Shown piece after piece: positions 37,001 to 49,851 of a DNA stretch of 64,000 nucleotides. Made by a program: the position numbers and the translations under genes. Within the stretch, counting starts at the first letter, position 1, and each line of letters starts with the position of its first letter. This DNA is from Zeugodacus cucurbitae. Taxonomy: Eukaryota > Arthropoda > Insecta > Diptera > Tephritidae. Under the pieces are notes generated by a model, which was given only the letters and a program-made list of their open reading frames with translations, did not search any database and was not told where the DNA came from. Location: the NCBI RefSeq assembly GCF_028554725.1, contig NC_071667.1, positions 11,701,501-11,765,500 on the forward strand, read 5' to 3'.

Positions 37001-38060
37001 TGCTATTTGTGTTCGCAAACGCGCTATGCCCGCGACAAAACACACACTCACTTGGCTGTCACTTTCACTATGCGTTTAGGATTTTTTTACGATTTTATTA
37101 ACTATGCGAGAGCATATTTTTGGCTACACCTCGTGCCTGTGTGCGTACCGTTGTGCCACAACGCAATGATCTTGTGCCTAGAACGCGTTGCTGCTTTTTC
37201 GCGACATTTATAACGCGACCGGCGGCTGACTGACAGACCAAAAGACTAGACAAACTAAATGCCGGCCGTGTAAGCGTGTCGTTCGGTGGGCGCGCGCAGA
37301 CTGCGGGATGCTGGCCCACCACGAGGCATTCAACCGGCATACGGCGAAGTGGCGCGTGGCTACATATGTACCTATCTATACAACTGTACAATGACTGAGT
37401 AGTGAAATTCAAATCCAATAATTTTCAGCTTGTTTACTTCGATTACTTTTTTAATAGCGCAACAAAGAAATACTCAGACACAAATAAGTTTAAAAAAATT
37501 TCATTACGATAATAATAATGAAAGCAAACAAATCATATATTATTGGAAAACAATTGCTAACAATTAGGTGCGAATGAGCGAGAAGCACGCGCAAATAGCT
37601 GCCGTCAGCTGAAGGCGCGCGCTATTACACCTTGAAAAAGGTAAGCGGAATTTCAAACGCGGGTACGCGCTAGTCAACAGCGCCCATGTGTAAACTAGCG
37701 AAAAAGTGGTGGCGCGCGCGTTTTGTGCGTTATATGTAAAGACGTGTTCGCGTATGCACGTTCTAAGCACCAGCGCGCACTACTATCAACTGCAACCAGG
37801 AGGCCGCTTGGCATTACGCATACGCCCCAGCGTTTGTAACAGCGCCAGCGTTGAGCAAACAGGCGCGCGGTCCAAGCGTATTCGACGATGAAAAATCTAT
37901 AGAAGTAGAAGCAGAGAGCAATAGCTGCGCAGTTAAGCCAAATGCTAATGCCACAAACGTAAACGCGCGCTGTTTGTGGAACAACAGCAGCCATAATATC
38001 AACAAATTTAAAAAATGCAATAAAACAACAACACGCAGAAACATTGCGTGTGTGTGGTGG
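37001..38060. promoter_or_regulatory. CpG-rich island, possible alternative promoter
   Basis: Unusually GC-rich for the window, with many GCGCGC words (37608-37620, 37711-37722, 37965-37972), a GGTGGGCGCGCGCAGACTGC stretch near 37285, and CAACAACA-rich sequence at 37975-38040 like dipteran 5' leaders. Overlapping ORFs on both strands lack homology by eye. An alternative first exon of the host gene or a nested transcript could lie here. Confidence 0.25.
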
Positions 38061-39000
38061 CAATAAATTCTCAATGTTATTTGTAGATCTCCAGCGCTGT
38101 TGATTGCTTAATTTTGATTGTGATTATTGTTGTTGTTGCGTTAGTTTACTGCTTTCTGCCAAGGTGTTTTGTGAAAACTTGCATATGCGTGGATTGCATT
38201 CTACAGCATAATCATTCTACAGTCGTAACCACTTGAGTACATGTGCACCGTTCACAAAGCAGAGTTTTCGCGCTCCTCAGCGACTCCCAAGCTAATAATA
38301 TTTTGCTTTTCCTTTTATATTTGTTTTTAATAGTTTGCGGTGCTTTGCTTTGTTGTTGCTTTGCTGTTCTTTATATGATATACGCTTAGCTGCTGACTAC
38401 AATTTATTTGCGCTCAGCTGTAGCCTACTTTCAACGCCTATTCACGAATTTGTTTAATTTATATCGGAATTTTCTTTGAATTTTCATGCTCCAGAAAAGT
38501 TTATGATAAATTGAAGTGTAAAGAATTCAAATTTCATTATATTAACACGCAAAAAAAAATTATTTGATTCGCATCATGAGTCAATGATGTTAATGATTCT
38601 TAATTAATTGTCTGTTTATATACTACCCGGAAAAAAATTAAATACCGTCCTTTACGAAATAATAGTCTTTTTATCTTTTTGGTTCCTCTAGCGGAATCTC
38701 CTTCAAAAACATACATATAAAATATATAATTTTAAAATGTGATGCATTTTTAACTAATCGCCGAAATGTAGGCTACGTTTTTTCTTGACAGAAGACGTAC
38801 TGTACCCAGTAGCTCCTGAGTCATTTTCTAAACGATAAACGATATATTTTAATACATATCAGAACACAGAGTGGTCCAGTTCCAAAATGGGTCTTAAACA
38901 TATCACAATGACCATTTGTTCTAACTAATTTTATTGCATTGGCATTGTGAAGACTTCTTAAAGCCTAATTATTTTGCATAGAACAATACAATATAACAAA
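38061..39000. other. Intron 1 stretch, nothing recognised
   Basis: AT-rich sequence with no recognised feature. Confidence 0.4.
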
Positions 39001-39655
39001 AATCAAGAAAGGTAGGGCGAAGTTCACAGTGTTATTAAGAAAATAAAGTCCAATAGGTAAGAAAAATAATTATATATGGTGTATAGATGCAATTATTATT
39101 GCCACCAGACTACAATACATATGTCCAAGATTTTACGTTCACTTAATTTTGCTAAGATATCTCACATATAAACCGGAAGTTTGAAAATCCGTATGAGAGG
39201 TATATGGGGCTAGAGGAAGTATTGACCTGATTTTGGTCATTTCTTGGCTCCGATGCACACTTTTATATGCTTCTATATATCCTTTGATTTTCTTTAGAAT
39301 AGAAGTTTTTGAGAGAAAGGTTTTGCGGAAGTTTTACGGTTTCCGATACCTTCACTAGTGCTTAATTTGTATATTGTAAAGTGAACGAATCAGATGGACT
39401 TTATAATTATGGTAGAAGGAAATTGGCATTGTTATGGACCGACTTTTAAACTATACCATTGGGATGACAAAACAATCTTGTGAACCGAAATTAGAATTAG
39501 TTCCTGATATATGATTTTTGATCCATAAGTGGACGGCGTCACTCTCATCTTCCAATTTTTATACCAATCTTAGTGCAGCGTTTTTGTACCATCTTTACCA
39601 AACAATTTCAGGTTTCTGCTGTTTTTGCCTACTGATGAGACAAAGTATAAAAAAT
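39001..39655 (+). mobile_element. INE-like element, decayed copy C
   Basis: Recognisable by GAAAGGTAGGGCGAAGTTCA at the start, TGCTAAGATATCTCACATAT, AACCGGAAGTTTGAAAATCC and GATCCATAAGTGGACGGCGTC, all aligned in order with copy A. Both terminal hairpins are lost; the oldest-looking copy. Confidence 0.45.
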
Positions 39656-40784
39656 CACATTGAAGACATATTATGGAAAACTACATAAAGGGAAAAACTG
39701 CTACAACAACCGCAGCCGCGATTTCGACCGTCGTATATTAACAGCGGCTGTGGAGAACACCAAAACTTGCAGAATATACAGATGTATATCTAATATTTAT
39801 TCAAATCACCGGTGCTTCCTTGTATGTGTAAAAGTGCATTTGTCTGTATTTGTATGGTAAATTAATCATTTGCTATTTGTTTATATGTTTGTATATTTAA
39901 TGCATGAGCAGGCGCTACAATTCACCTCAATGATAATGTTGTTGTTAGTGTTTTTGCATTGCACACATATTTGGTATTAGATGTTGCTAGCACATCAATA
40001 GCAGCAGAGTTTTGCCTCATTTTATTGTTGATTTTGTTTTTATTGCTGTTGTATTGTGAGTAATATTTCATGATATCCATAGGCATTTAATTCTTTTATT
40101 TTCTGCTCTTAACCAAAACATATTTGCTTACTTATATGTATATATGTATGTATATAATTAAGCATCTATAGGAGTAGTAAAATATGTGGTGAATTACCAT
40201 TAGTTTATTATTACTGTTGTTTTCCTTTTTGCTTATAGTTCGATGACAAGAGTAACGTATTGAGTTCAACTTACAAGAAATAAACACGAAATTCTTACTT
40301 CAATTAAAAAAAATATTATAATTCAATAAGTTTCTTTAAATTTAAGTCTATGTTGAAAGGACTGAATGAAAATGTTTAGGACGTAATTATTATTTTCTTA
40401 AAAGATTTCATGAAGAATTAAAATTAAATTCCATAACACATATCCTCAATTTTAACCAATTATTGGTCGCTTATATCTACTTTTCGAAAAAACAAAAAAA
40501 TTAAAAGTAAATTTTGCACACTAAGAAAAATTTAGAACAGATTTCCTCCGAACTATATTTAATGTATATTTCTCATATGAACCAATGTTACATGCACTAT
40601 TGTATGTATCTATGTTTGTCAGTCCTCATGCACATTTATGCGTTTTCGAATAATTTATTGGACATTTTATATGCATCTTTAGTCGTTCAGAGAAATTGTA
40701 GCATTGGTTTTTCGAAATAAATTTCGCTATCTCGCTTCATGTATGTACACTGAAAAATAAATTATCACAAAAAGTGTTAAAATT
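39656..40784. other. Intron 1 stretch, nothing recognised
   Basis: AT-rich with short TATG microsatellites near 40130. A 66-codon plus-strand ORF at 39660 has no recognisable features. Confidence 0.4.
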
Positions 40785-40891
40785 AAACGAAAAGGAAGAG
40801 CAACATTTGAGTGTAACCGAACATTTTAGACGCTCGCAATTTGACCCATATATTTGGCATAACGCCCACTAGAATAACGAAAATGTATATA

Positions 40892-42173
40892 AAGGGTGAT
40901 TTTTTAAGAGCTTGATAACTTTTTAAAAAAAAAAACGCATAAAATTTTTGAAACGTTAGATTGGTTCATGACATTTACTTTTTGAAGATAATTTCATTTA
41001 AATGTTGACCGCGGCTGCGTCTTAGGTGGTCCATTCGGAAAGTCCAATTTTGGGCAACTTTTTCGAGCATTTCGGCCGGAATAGCCCGAATTTCTTCGGA
41101 AATGTTGTCTTCCAAAGCTGGAATAGTTGCTGGCTTATTTCTGTAGACTTTAGACTTGACGTAGCCCCACAAAAAATAGTCTAAAGGCGTTAAATCGCAT
41201 GATCTTGGTGGCCAACTTACGGGTCCATTTCTTGAGATGAATTGTTCTCCGAAGTTTTCCCTCAAAATGGCCATAGAATCGCGAGCTGTGTGGCATGTAG
41301 CGCCATCTTGTTGAAACCACATGTCAACCAAGTTCAGTTCTTCCATTTTTGGCAACAAAAAGTTTGTTAGCATCGAACGATAGCGATCGCCATTCACCGT
41401 AACGTTGCGTCCAACAGCATCTTTGAAAAAATACGGTCCAATGATTCCACCAGCGTACAAACCACACCAAACAGTGCATTTTTCGGGATGCATGGGCAGT
41501 TCTTGAACGGCTTCTGGTTGCTCTTCACCCCAAATGCGGCAATTTTGCTTATTTACGTAGCCATTCAACCAGAAATGAGCCTCATCGCTGAACAAAATTT
41601 GTCGATAAAAAAGCGGATTTTCTGCCAACTTTTCTAGGGCCCATTCACTGAAAATTCGACGTTGTGGCAGATCGTTCGGCTTCAGTTCTTGCACGAGCTG
41701 TATTTTATACGGTTTTACACCAAGATCTTTGCGTAAAATCTTCCATGTGGTCGAATAACACAAACCCAATTGCTGCGAACGGCGACGAATCGACATTTCA
41801 CGGTCTTCAGCCACACTCTCAGAAACAGACGCAATATTCTCTTCTGTACGCACTGTACGCATTCGTGTGGTTGGTTTAATGTCCAATAAAGTAAACTGAG
41901 TGCGAAACTTGGTCACAATCGCATTAATTGTTTGCTCACTTGGTCGATTATGTAGACCATAAATCGGACGTAAAGCGCGAAACACATTTCGAACCGAACA
42001 CTGATTTTGGTAATAAAATTCAATGATTTGCAAGCGTTGCTCGTTAGTAAGTCTATTCATGATGAAATGTCAAAGCATACTGAGCATCTTTCTCTTTGAC
42101 ACCATGTCTGAAATCCCACGTGATCTGTCAAATACTAATGCATGAAAATCCTAACCTCAAAAAAATCACCCGT
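40892..42173 (-). mobile_element. DD41D (rosa-like) mariner, full-length
   Basis: A 1282-bp element with imperfect terminal inverted repeats (AAGGGTGATTTTTTAAGAG at the left, complement of ACGGGTGATTTTTTTGAGG at the right) and TA target duplications at 40890-40891 and 42174-42175. It contains one intact transposase frame on the minus strand. Both ends and the ORF are complete, so it is a candidate for an active element. Confidence 0.88.
40975..42060 (-). CDS. Mariner transposase, DD41D type, intact
   Basis: This 361-residue protein, starting MNRLTNEQRLQIIEFYYQNQ, would bind the element's terminal repeats and cut and paste the element at TA sites in the nucleus. The N-terminal 1-110 region holds two helix-turn-helix units (QRLQIIEFYYQNQCSVRNVF; later RRRSQQLGLCYSTTWKILR). 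The catalytic triad is visible: D159 in LFSDEAHFWLNG, D252 in WFQQDGATCHTA and D294 in TPLDYFLWG, with 41 residues between the last two. That spacing defines the DD41D, or rosa, group known from Ceratitis. The length suits a full mariner-family transposase. No stop or frameshift, and the C-terminus matches the second copy at 16.3 kb exactly, implying recent movement. Confidence 0.88.
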   Translation of the reverse strand: MNRLTNEQRLQIIEFYYQNQCSVRNVFRALRPIYGLHNRPSEQTINAIVTKFRTQFTLLDIKPTTRMRTVRTEENIASVSESVAEDREMSIRRRSQQLGLCYSTTWKILRKDLGVKPYKIQLVQELKPNDLPQRRIFSEWALEKLAENPLFYRQILFSDEAHFWLNGYVNKQNCRIWGEEQPEAVQELPMHPEKCTVWCGLYAGGIIGPYFFKDAVGRNVTVNGDRYRSMLTNFLLPKMEELNLVDMWFQQDGATCHTARDSMAILRENFGEQFISRNGPVSWPPRSCDLTPLDYFLWGYVKSKVYRNKPATIPALEDNISEEIRAIPAEMLEKVAQNWTFRMDHLRRSRGQHLNEIIFKK

Positions 42174-42905
42174 TATATATATATATTGTAGGATGACTCC
42201 TAAGATTTTACTCATTTTATAATATCGGTATAAAACCCACCGGATGTTTGAAAACCCTAATATTGGATATATGGAAGCTAGAGGCAGATATGAACCGATT
42301 TTCGTTAAAAAATTATTCATAGGTATTGAGGTCTTCATGTTCGATATCTGGGCCTTGATTTAATTTTCTATTTGGAAAATTTGATGGAGTGTTTCAGTAA
42401 AGTTTTATTCCGGTATCTTCATAGGTTCTTGATGTATATTTTGAATGAACAAATCAGTACGAGTAAAACAAGGATCTCAAGGAAATAGTATGTACCAAAT
42501 TTCATTGAAATCGGTCGAGTAGTTCCCATGATATGATTTTTCACCCAAAAGTGAGCGACGCCACGCCCATTTTCCATTTTGTATTAAAATCTGAGTACAG
42601 CTCTTTTCTGCTATTTCTTCTGTAAAGTTTAATGCTACTGACGTTTTTTGTTGGTAAGTTAATGTACTTTTAATAGATTTCAAGATAACCTTTATATGGA
42701 GTGGGCGTGGTTATTATCCGATTTCATCTATTTTGATAGTGTATAATCGGATGCTAAAGGGAAATGTGTTCAGTGTGTTGATGTAGCTTAAGTAGTTAGG
42801 AAGATACATATATACAAACTGTATCTTTGAAACTGAGGCCACGCCCACTTGTTGAAAAAAAATGCATCCAAATATGCCCTTAGAGTATATGTAAGTATAC
42901 ATTCA

Positions 42906-44327
42906 TAGATAGTTTCCTATGATCATATAGCAGGTTCCCTTAAAGGGTCATCTCAGATGAATACTTTAAGGTCAAAATTATTATTGTTATTATCGTTTTT
43001 ATATTTTTATTTAATAATTTTTATTTTATAATTCAAGTGTGGAAAAAATAATGCGTATTCAACCGAGATATGGGGGTTCTTAAATCTGAATTATTGAAAT
43101 AATTACTTTCTTTACTTTCTTTTTTCAAGTTTCTAAGTTGTCCGCATCCTACTATATATTTCTTTCAGTGTACCATGAAACTAGAAAGTATTTACTTATT
43201 AGCACACTAACGCGATGCTGCAACGTTCTTCTACGCTATTCACCGCATATTGGTGTACGATGTTTATATTTAAACGCATCTTTTATTGTGTCAAAAGTCA
43301 AAATCGATTTTCGTCTGCACCTAGCTCAAAATGCATACGAATTCAGACAGTACCGACGAAATGCTTGCAACGCAACCACACAGTCGAGCAGTGACGCGCC
43401 AAATGTCCAATAAATAGACAAATAAACTGAAAAGAAATGAAAACCAAACTATTTTAGGAATGACGAACCCCATTCATTACAAACACACACCCACACAGAC
43501 ACAATAACAAATGTAATTGTTTCAATAAATAACAAACAACAAATGAGCGAGTAGTCATCAACACCACTTCAACATAGTAATTAATTGGTTACATGCTTTG
43601 CTAGAGTGAAAATGTTATGAAATTGTTGAACATTTAAATTTTTTTTTTTTTTTTTTTTTTATTTAGAAACCTGATCGGTAAGTTTAAGAAAAATACCGAT
43701 AATAGCCTTGAGGCTGTTTAAACACAGTGTTGGAATTCTACTCAATTACGTTCGCATATTCTTGTGGTTTATTGGTTTTAATTAGAAGTATTTTTTTTCT
43801 CTCACATCAACTGAACGAATTTTATTGTAAATATTTATGAAAACGTGCGAAAAACGCTGTTAAATCAGCAATAAATAAAAAAGGCAATGAATCATTATAA
43901 TGTTAGGGAATTTGAGGAAACTTTTATTATTTGCGAAAAACAATCGGTGGTAATAAATAAATAGACTAAACATTTATTGGAGATGATGAAGTACACGTAA
44001 ACTGATTTCTGGATTTTTTCAACATTGCAAAGTCGGTGATTTGCATACACTACTAGCAGTCTTTAATTTGTGAGTGCTAATATCAACAACTTTAAAATTG
44101 AAAAAAAAGAGTCCTTTTTATTCTATATTTTATACAGTGACTGTTCTTTCTGGAAGAAATCATTTCTCTGCCAAAAAATCGTTTTCTTGCATTACCTTGG
44201 AACCGTGGATTTCTTTGTAAATAAAGTCATCGTTTTTAGAGATGCTCAAATCTTGTTTTGGAAATGCATAATTAACTCAGAAAATCTTTCGATATGTCTT
44301 TTTTAAATAATTTACTTTTAATTAGTC
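42906..44327. other. Intron 1 stretch inside the duplicated unit, nothing recognised
   Basis: AT-rich sequence including a 22-base T run at 43639-43660. The ORF at 43138-43413 (91 codons) has no recognisable motif. The same sequence recurs at 48060-49481. Confidence 0.45.
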
Positions 44328-44330
44328 TAA

Positions 44331-44697
44331 TAGCCTTCTCACACAGCCAACTTAATTGATCCATTAAAATTTTGATTGAGAAACCAATTTTTGCTCTTCA
44401 CACTGCCGGCTACTCGATAACCGATCAGCTGTTAGACTTTTTTGTTTTTGCTTTTCATAAGAAGTTGGTAAGTTGCTTTGCTATTTTTGTATTTATTTGC
44501 AGTAGCGACATCTACCATAGTGTAGCGTGAACAATAACTCGCAGACAAAGAACGTCGCAGAGTTGCATTTCATTTTCAAATCGTTTAAAATTCAATTAAA
44601 AATCAATTTATTTTTGTATGGTAAATCTATCTCAATCAGCGTTTTAATTGAACTGAGATTGGTTAATTTATCAATTAACACTTGTGTGAAAAGGCTA
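44331..44697 (+). mobile_element. PIF/Harbinger-like MITE, intact copy 1
   Basis: A 367-bp element with ends TAGCCTTCTCACACA and TGTGTGAAAAGGCTA, flanked by TAA on both sides (44328-44330, 44698-44700). The 3-bp TAA duplication fits the TWA preference of PIF/Harbinger elements. The interior is AT-rich and noncoding. Confidence 0.65.
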
Positions 44698-44700
44698 TAA

Positions 44701-46260
44701 ACATCTTATGTACCAGTTTATGTCTTTTAACGTATTGTTTGTTCTATTCGGTACTGTCCAAGCTTTAGCGAATCGAAGGCCTAGAGTACAAATGCGAAAT
44801 AGGAAAAGGACTGAATATATCAAACTTTAAGGATAAATTATTATAACATAAATAGAAATCTTATCCAGTTACTCATTATATTACTATACATTATATGTAT
44901 ATCTGAGGCAAGAAGTTTATCTGACCAAGAATGATATATATAATTTCATTATAGACGTCTAAATTCTTATGTTGTTTTTCCAAAAAAAAAGCCTTCAAAA
45001 TGATAGACACAATTTATTCTCTGAATAAGCCAAATATTCACGAATTCGCCAATTTTTCACCTTAAACCCTTAACAACTCAACTCATCAAATCCATCGAAG
45101 CGCACATCAAAAATTTAAATAAAATAATCGCGTGTGAAAAACGTTGTTGGCAACAGCAAACAAAAATAATATTCCAATCTTCGGTAAACAATAAAAAAAA
45201 TTATCCAATTCTAGAGGCTCTGAAATACACAAAATGTATTTTTTGCAAAAAGCTAATATAAATAAATATTTAGCTCAATATGCATAGCGGCCAAATAATA
45301 ATATCCATTGAAATATTCCATGCAATTGTATTATATGTACTCGGGTATATACATAAATGTATGTATGTATGTAGCAGTAAGTACACAAAAGAATAATAAT
45401 GGAAATGGAAAAAATTTCAATAAGCACGAAAACGGTACTAAATTCAATGTGGCTGGCGGCATCGGTGTGGGGAGGTTTCAACTAAGAGTAGCATTTAGTG
45501 CTTGTGTGGTACAGGGTGAGACTAAAATAATTTGTGTAAGATAGCCATTGCTGAGATTTTTATATTTTTATAGATTCTTAGAGTATTCAGAAAATATATT
45601 TTTAGAAAACAAATATTTAAAAATTAAAAATATATAGGTCACGCAACACTTGCAATTCACTTCAATCGTATCAACACACCCTGTATAATGCAAAGCAGAA
45701 CAATATAAATATTTTCTTGACTTTCATATATTTACAATATCTATAATGTTCAATACACTCACGCACACACAGCGGGCATTTCACGTACACATTTTAGCTC
45801 ACAAGTCATTGCTTCATTTATTACTCATTTTCTTTGATTTTTTTAAAGTTCGTTGAATCGTTTTATTTCATTGAAAATTGAATATTCCTAATTAAATGTA
45901 CACTTGAAAGATTTTTAAATAACCGAACAATTGCCCGTTCATACTCGAACGCATATCAAAGGCGCTACTTTATTGTTTTATAAATGCGAACATAAATGTT
46001 TGTTTGTGTTTTTGTGGCAATAAAAAGCAAGAAATAAGACAATTATTATACAGCTTTTCGTTCTTTTACTATGGCAACGTCGAATTACAACAGTTGGCCA
46101 CCCACTAATGCAATTTTCGATTATAAAATACATTATGTGTATTTAACTGTATTTAACAGTATATTGTGGTCAATTGGTTGAGACTTATTTGAATTATTCT
46201 AGTGCAGCCACATGCTGTTGTGTCTTTTAATAATGTTATTTCGTACGAAAAGAACTTATA
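44701..46260. other. Intron 1 stretch inside the duplicated unit, nothing recognised
   Basis: AT-rich, short ORFs only. Recurs at 49855-51414. Confidence 0.45.
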
Positions 46261-47018
46261 ACAAGTAAGAAGGGGCTAAGTTCGGGTGTAACCGAACATT
46301 TTATACTCTCGCAATTTATTTATTTAACTTTATTTATATTATATAATACACAATTTGACCCACATATTCGTCATATATATTGTATAAAGTCTATTGAAAG
46401 TTGGAAACCCTAATATTAGGTTAGATGCACCGAGGTCCTTGTGTTCGATATATGGGGCCTTAAAAACCTATGGTCCAATTTCGGCGATTTTTAGAATGGG
46501 GCTGACACACTATAAACATAGTATTTGTGCAAAGTTCTGCGCCGATATCTTCACTAGTGCTTACTTTATATATTGTAAAGTAAACGATTCAGATCGTCTT
46601 CAAAGTTCTAGTATATAGGAAGTAGGCGTGGTTGTGAAGCGATTTGGCCTATTTTCACAACATATCATTCGGATGCAAGGAAGCTATTACAAACCAAGTT
46701 TCATTGAAATCGGTCGAGTAGTTCCTGAGATATGGGTTTTGACCCATAAGTGGGCGACGCCACACCCATTTTCCATTTTGTAAAAAAATTTGAGTCCCGC
46801 TTCTTTTAGTAATTTTCAACCTAACCTTTGTATGGGAGGTGGGCGTGGTTATTATCCGATTTCTTTCATTTTTTGACTGTATTAAGAAGTGGCTAAAAAA
46901 ACGACTGCAGAAAGTTTGGTTTATATAGGTCTATTGGTTTCCGAGATATGTACAAAAAATCTATTTGGGGACGGGGCAACGCCCACCTCCCCAAAAAAAT
47001 TACATCCAAATATACCCC
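46261..47018 (+). mobile_element. INE-like element, copy E, cut by the duplication boundary
   Basis: Starts ACAAGTAAGAAGGGGCTAAG with the GTTCGG/CCGAAC hairpin, and is interrupted at 47018 where the second duplication unit begins. Its complete version is at 51415-52564. Confidence 0.65.
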
Positions 47019-47019
47019 C

Positions 47020-47327
47020 TGTGGTTGGTTTAATGTCCAATAAAGTAAACTGAGTGCGAAACTTGGTCACAATCGCATTAATTGTTTGCTCACTTGGTCG
47101 ATTATGTAGACCATAAATCGGACGTAAAGCGCGAAACACATTTCGAACCGAACACTGATTTTGGTAATAAAATTCAATGATTTGCAAGCGTTGCTCGTTA
47201 GTAAGTCTATTCATGATGAAATGTCAAAGCATACTGAGCATCTTTCTCTTTGACACCATGTCTGAAATCCCACGTGATCTGTCAAATACTAATGCATGAA
47301 AATCCTAACCTCAAAAAAATCACCCGT
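47020..47327 (-). pseudogene. Mariner 5' fragment created by the tandem duplication
   Basis: Contains the right terminal repeat, start codon and first 65 codons (MNRLTNEQRL to IKPTT) of the DD41D transposase, then runs into INE-like sequence, giving a meaningless 97-codon fused frame. It is a by-product of the duplication, not a separate insertion. Confidence 0.85.
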
Positions 47328-49484
47328 TATATATATATATTGTAGGATGACTCCTAAGATTTTACTCATTTTATAATATCGGTATAAAACCCACCGGATG
47401 TTTGAAAACCCTAATATTGGATATATGGAAGCTAGAGGCAGATATGAACCGATTTTCGTTAAAAAATTATTCATAGGTATTGAGGTCTTCATGTTCGATA
47501 TCTGGGCCTTGATTTAATTTTCTATTTGGAAAATTTGATGGAGTGTTTCAGTAAAGTTTTATTCCGGTATCTTCATAGGTTCTTGATGTATATTTTGAAT
47601 GAACAAATCAGTACGAGTAAAACAAGGATCTCAAGGAAATAGTATGTACCAAATTTCATTGAAATCGGTCGAGTAGTTCCCATGATATGATTTTTCACCC
47701 AAAAGTGAGCGACGCCACGCCCATTTTCCATTTTGTATTAAAATCTGAGTACAGCTCTTTTCTGCTATTTCTTCTGTAAAGTTTAATGCTACTGACGTTT
47801 TTTGTTGGTAAGTTAATGTACTTTTAATAGATTTCAAGATAACCTTTATATGGAGTGGGCGTGGTTATTATCCGATTTCATCTATTTTGATAGTGTATAA
47901 TCGGATGCTAAAGGGAAATGTGTTCAGTGTGTTGATGTAGCTTAAGTAGTTAGGAAGATACATATATACAAACTGTATCTTTGAAACTGAGGCCACGCCC
48001 ACTTGTTGAAAAAAAATGCATCCAAATATGCCCTTAGAGTATATGTAAGTATACATTCATAGATAGTTTCCTATGATCATATAGCAGGTTCCCTTAAAGG
48101 GTCATCTCAGATGAATACTTTAAGGTCAAAATTATTATTGTTATTATCGTTTTTATATTTTTATTTAATAATTTTTATTTTATAATTCAAGTGTGGAAAA
48201 AATAATGCGTATTCAACCGAGATATGGGGGTTCTTAAATCTGAATTATTGAAATAATTACTTTCTTTACTTTCTTTTTTCAAGTTTCTAAGTTGTCCGCA
48301 TCCTACTATATATTTCTTTCAGTGTACCATGAAACTAGAAAGTATTTACTTATTAGCACACTAACGCGATGCTGCAACGTTCTTCTACGCTATTCACCGC
48401 ATATTGGTGTACGATGTTTATATTTAAACGCATCTTTTATTGTGTCAAAAGTCAAAATCGATTTTCGTCTGCACCTAGCTCAAAATGCATACGAATTCAG
48501 ACAGTACCGACGAAATGCTTGCAACGCAACCACACAGTCGAGCAGTGACGCGCCAAATGTCCAATAAATAGACAAATAAACTGAAAAGAAATGAAAACCA
48601 AACTATTTTAGGAATGACGAACCCCATTCATTACAAACACACACCCACACAGACACAATAACAAATGTAATTGTTTCAATAAATAACAAACAACAAATGA
48701 GCGAGTAGTCATCAACACCACTTCAACATAGTAATTAATTGGTTACATGCTTTGCTAGAGTGAAAATGTTATGAAATTGTTGAACATTTAAATTTTTTTT
48801 TTTTTTTTTTTTTTATTTAGAAACCTGATCGGTAAGTTTAAGAAAAATACCGATAATAGCCTTGAGGCTGTTTAAACACAGTGTTGGAATTCTACTCAAT
48901 TACGTTCGCATATTCTTGTGGTTTATTGGTTTTAATTAGAAGTATTTTTTTTCTCTCACATCAACTGAACGAATTTTATTGTAAATATTTATGAAAACGT
49001 GCGAAAAACGCTGTTAAATCAGCAATAAATAAAAAAGGCAATGAATCATTATAATGTTAGGGAATTTGAGGAAACTTTTATTATTTGCGAAAAACAATCG
49101 GTGGTAATAAATAAATAGACTAAACATTTATTGGAGATGATGAAGTACACGTAAACTGATTTCTGGATTTTTTCAACATTGCAAAGTCGGTGATTTGCAT
49201 ACACTACTAGCAGTCTTTAATTTGTGAGTGCTAATATCAACAACTTTAAAATTGAAAAAAAAGAGTCCTTTTTATTCTATATTTTATACAGTGACTGTTC
49301 TTTCTGGAAGAAATCATTTCTCTGCCAAAAAATCGTTTTCTTGCATTACCTTGGAACCGTGGATTTCTTTGTAAATAAAGTCATCGTTTTTAGAGATGCT
49401 CAAATCTTGTTTTGGAAATGCATAATTAACTCAGAAAATCTTTCGATATGTCTTTTTTAAATAATTTACTTTTAATTAGTCTAA

Positions 49485-49851
49485 TAGCCTTCTCACACAG
49501 CCAACTTAATTGATCCATTAAAATTTTGATTGAGAAACCAATTTTTGCTCTTCACACTGCCGGCTACTCGATAACCGATCAGCTGTTAGACTTTTTTGTT
49601 TTTGCTTTTCATAAGAAGTTGGTAAGTTGCTTTGCTATTTTTGTATTTATTTGCAGTAGCGACATCTACCATAGTGTAGCGTGAACAATAACTCGCAGAC
49701 AAAGAACGTCGCAGAGTTGCATTTCATTTTCAAATCGTTTAAAATTCAATTAAAAATCAATTTATTTTTGTATGGTAAATCTATCTCAATCAGCGTTTTA
49801 ATTGAACTGAGATTGGTTAATTTATCAATTAACACTTGTGTGAAAAGGCTA
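49485..49851 (+). mobile_element. PIF/Harbinger-like MITE, copy 2 (in duplication)
   Basis: Same as the element at 44331-44697, displaced by 5154 bp, with the same TAA flanks. Confidence 0.65.

Larger units (their letters stand above)
40785..42905 (+). mobile_element. INE-like element D, split by a mariner insertion
   Basis: The 5' part (about 40785-40891) has GTGTAACCGAACATTTTA and the CTCGCAATTTGACCC motif. The remainder resumes at 42174 with TATATATATTGTAGGATGAC and runs through CGCCACGCCCATTTTCC and GTGGGCGTGGTTATTATCC to about 42905. The DD41D mariner at 40892-42173 lies between, flanked by TA. Confidence 0.6.
41866..47018 (+). repeat. 5.15-kb tandem duplication, left copy
   Basis: Positions 41866-47018 recur with a constant offset of 5154 at 47020-52172. 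The unit runs from inside the mariner transposase (TGTGGTTGGTTTAATGTCC) to inside INE-like copy E (ATCCAAATATACCCC). No difference was seen in the stretches compared; even a 22-base T run (43639-43660 and 48793-48814) has equal length. Confidence 0.9.

Noticed and set aside
37098..38066. Several 60-122 codon ORFs on both strands
   Set aside because: Expected by chance in GC-rich sequence with few stops; no domain or consistent strand signal.
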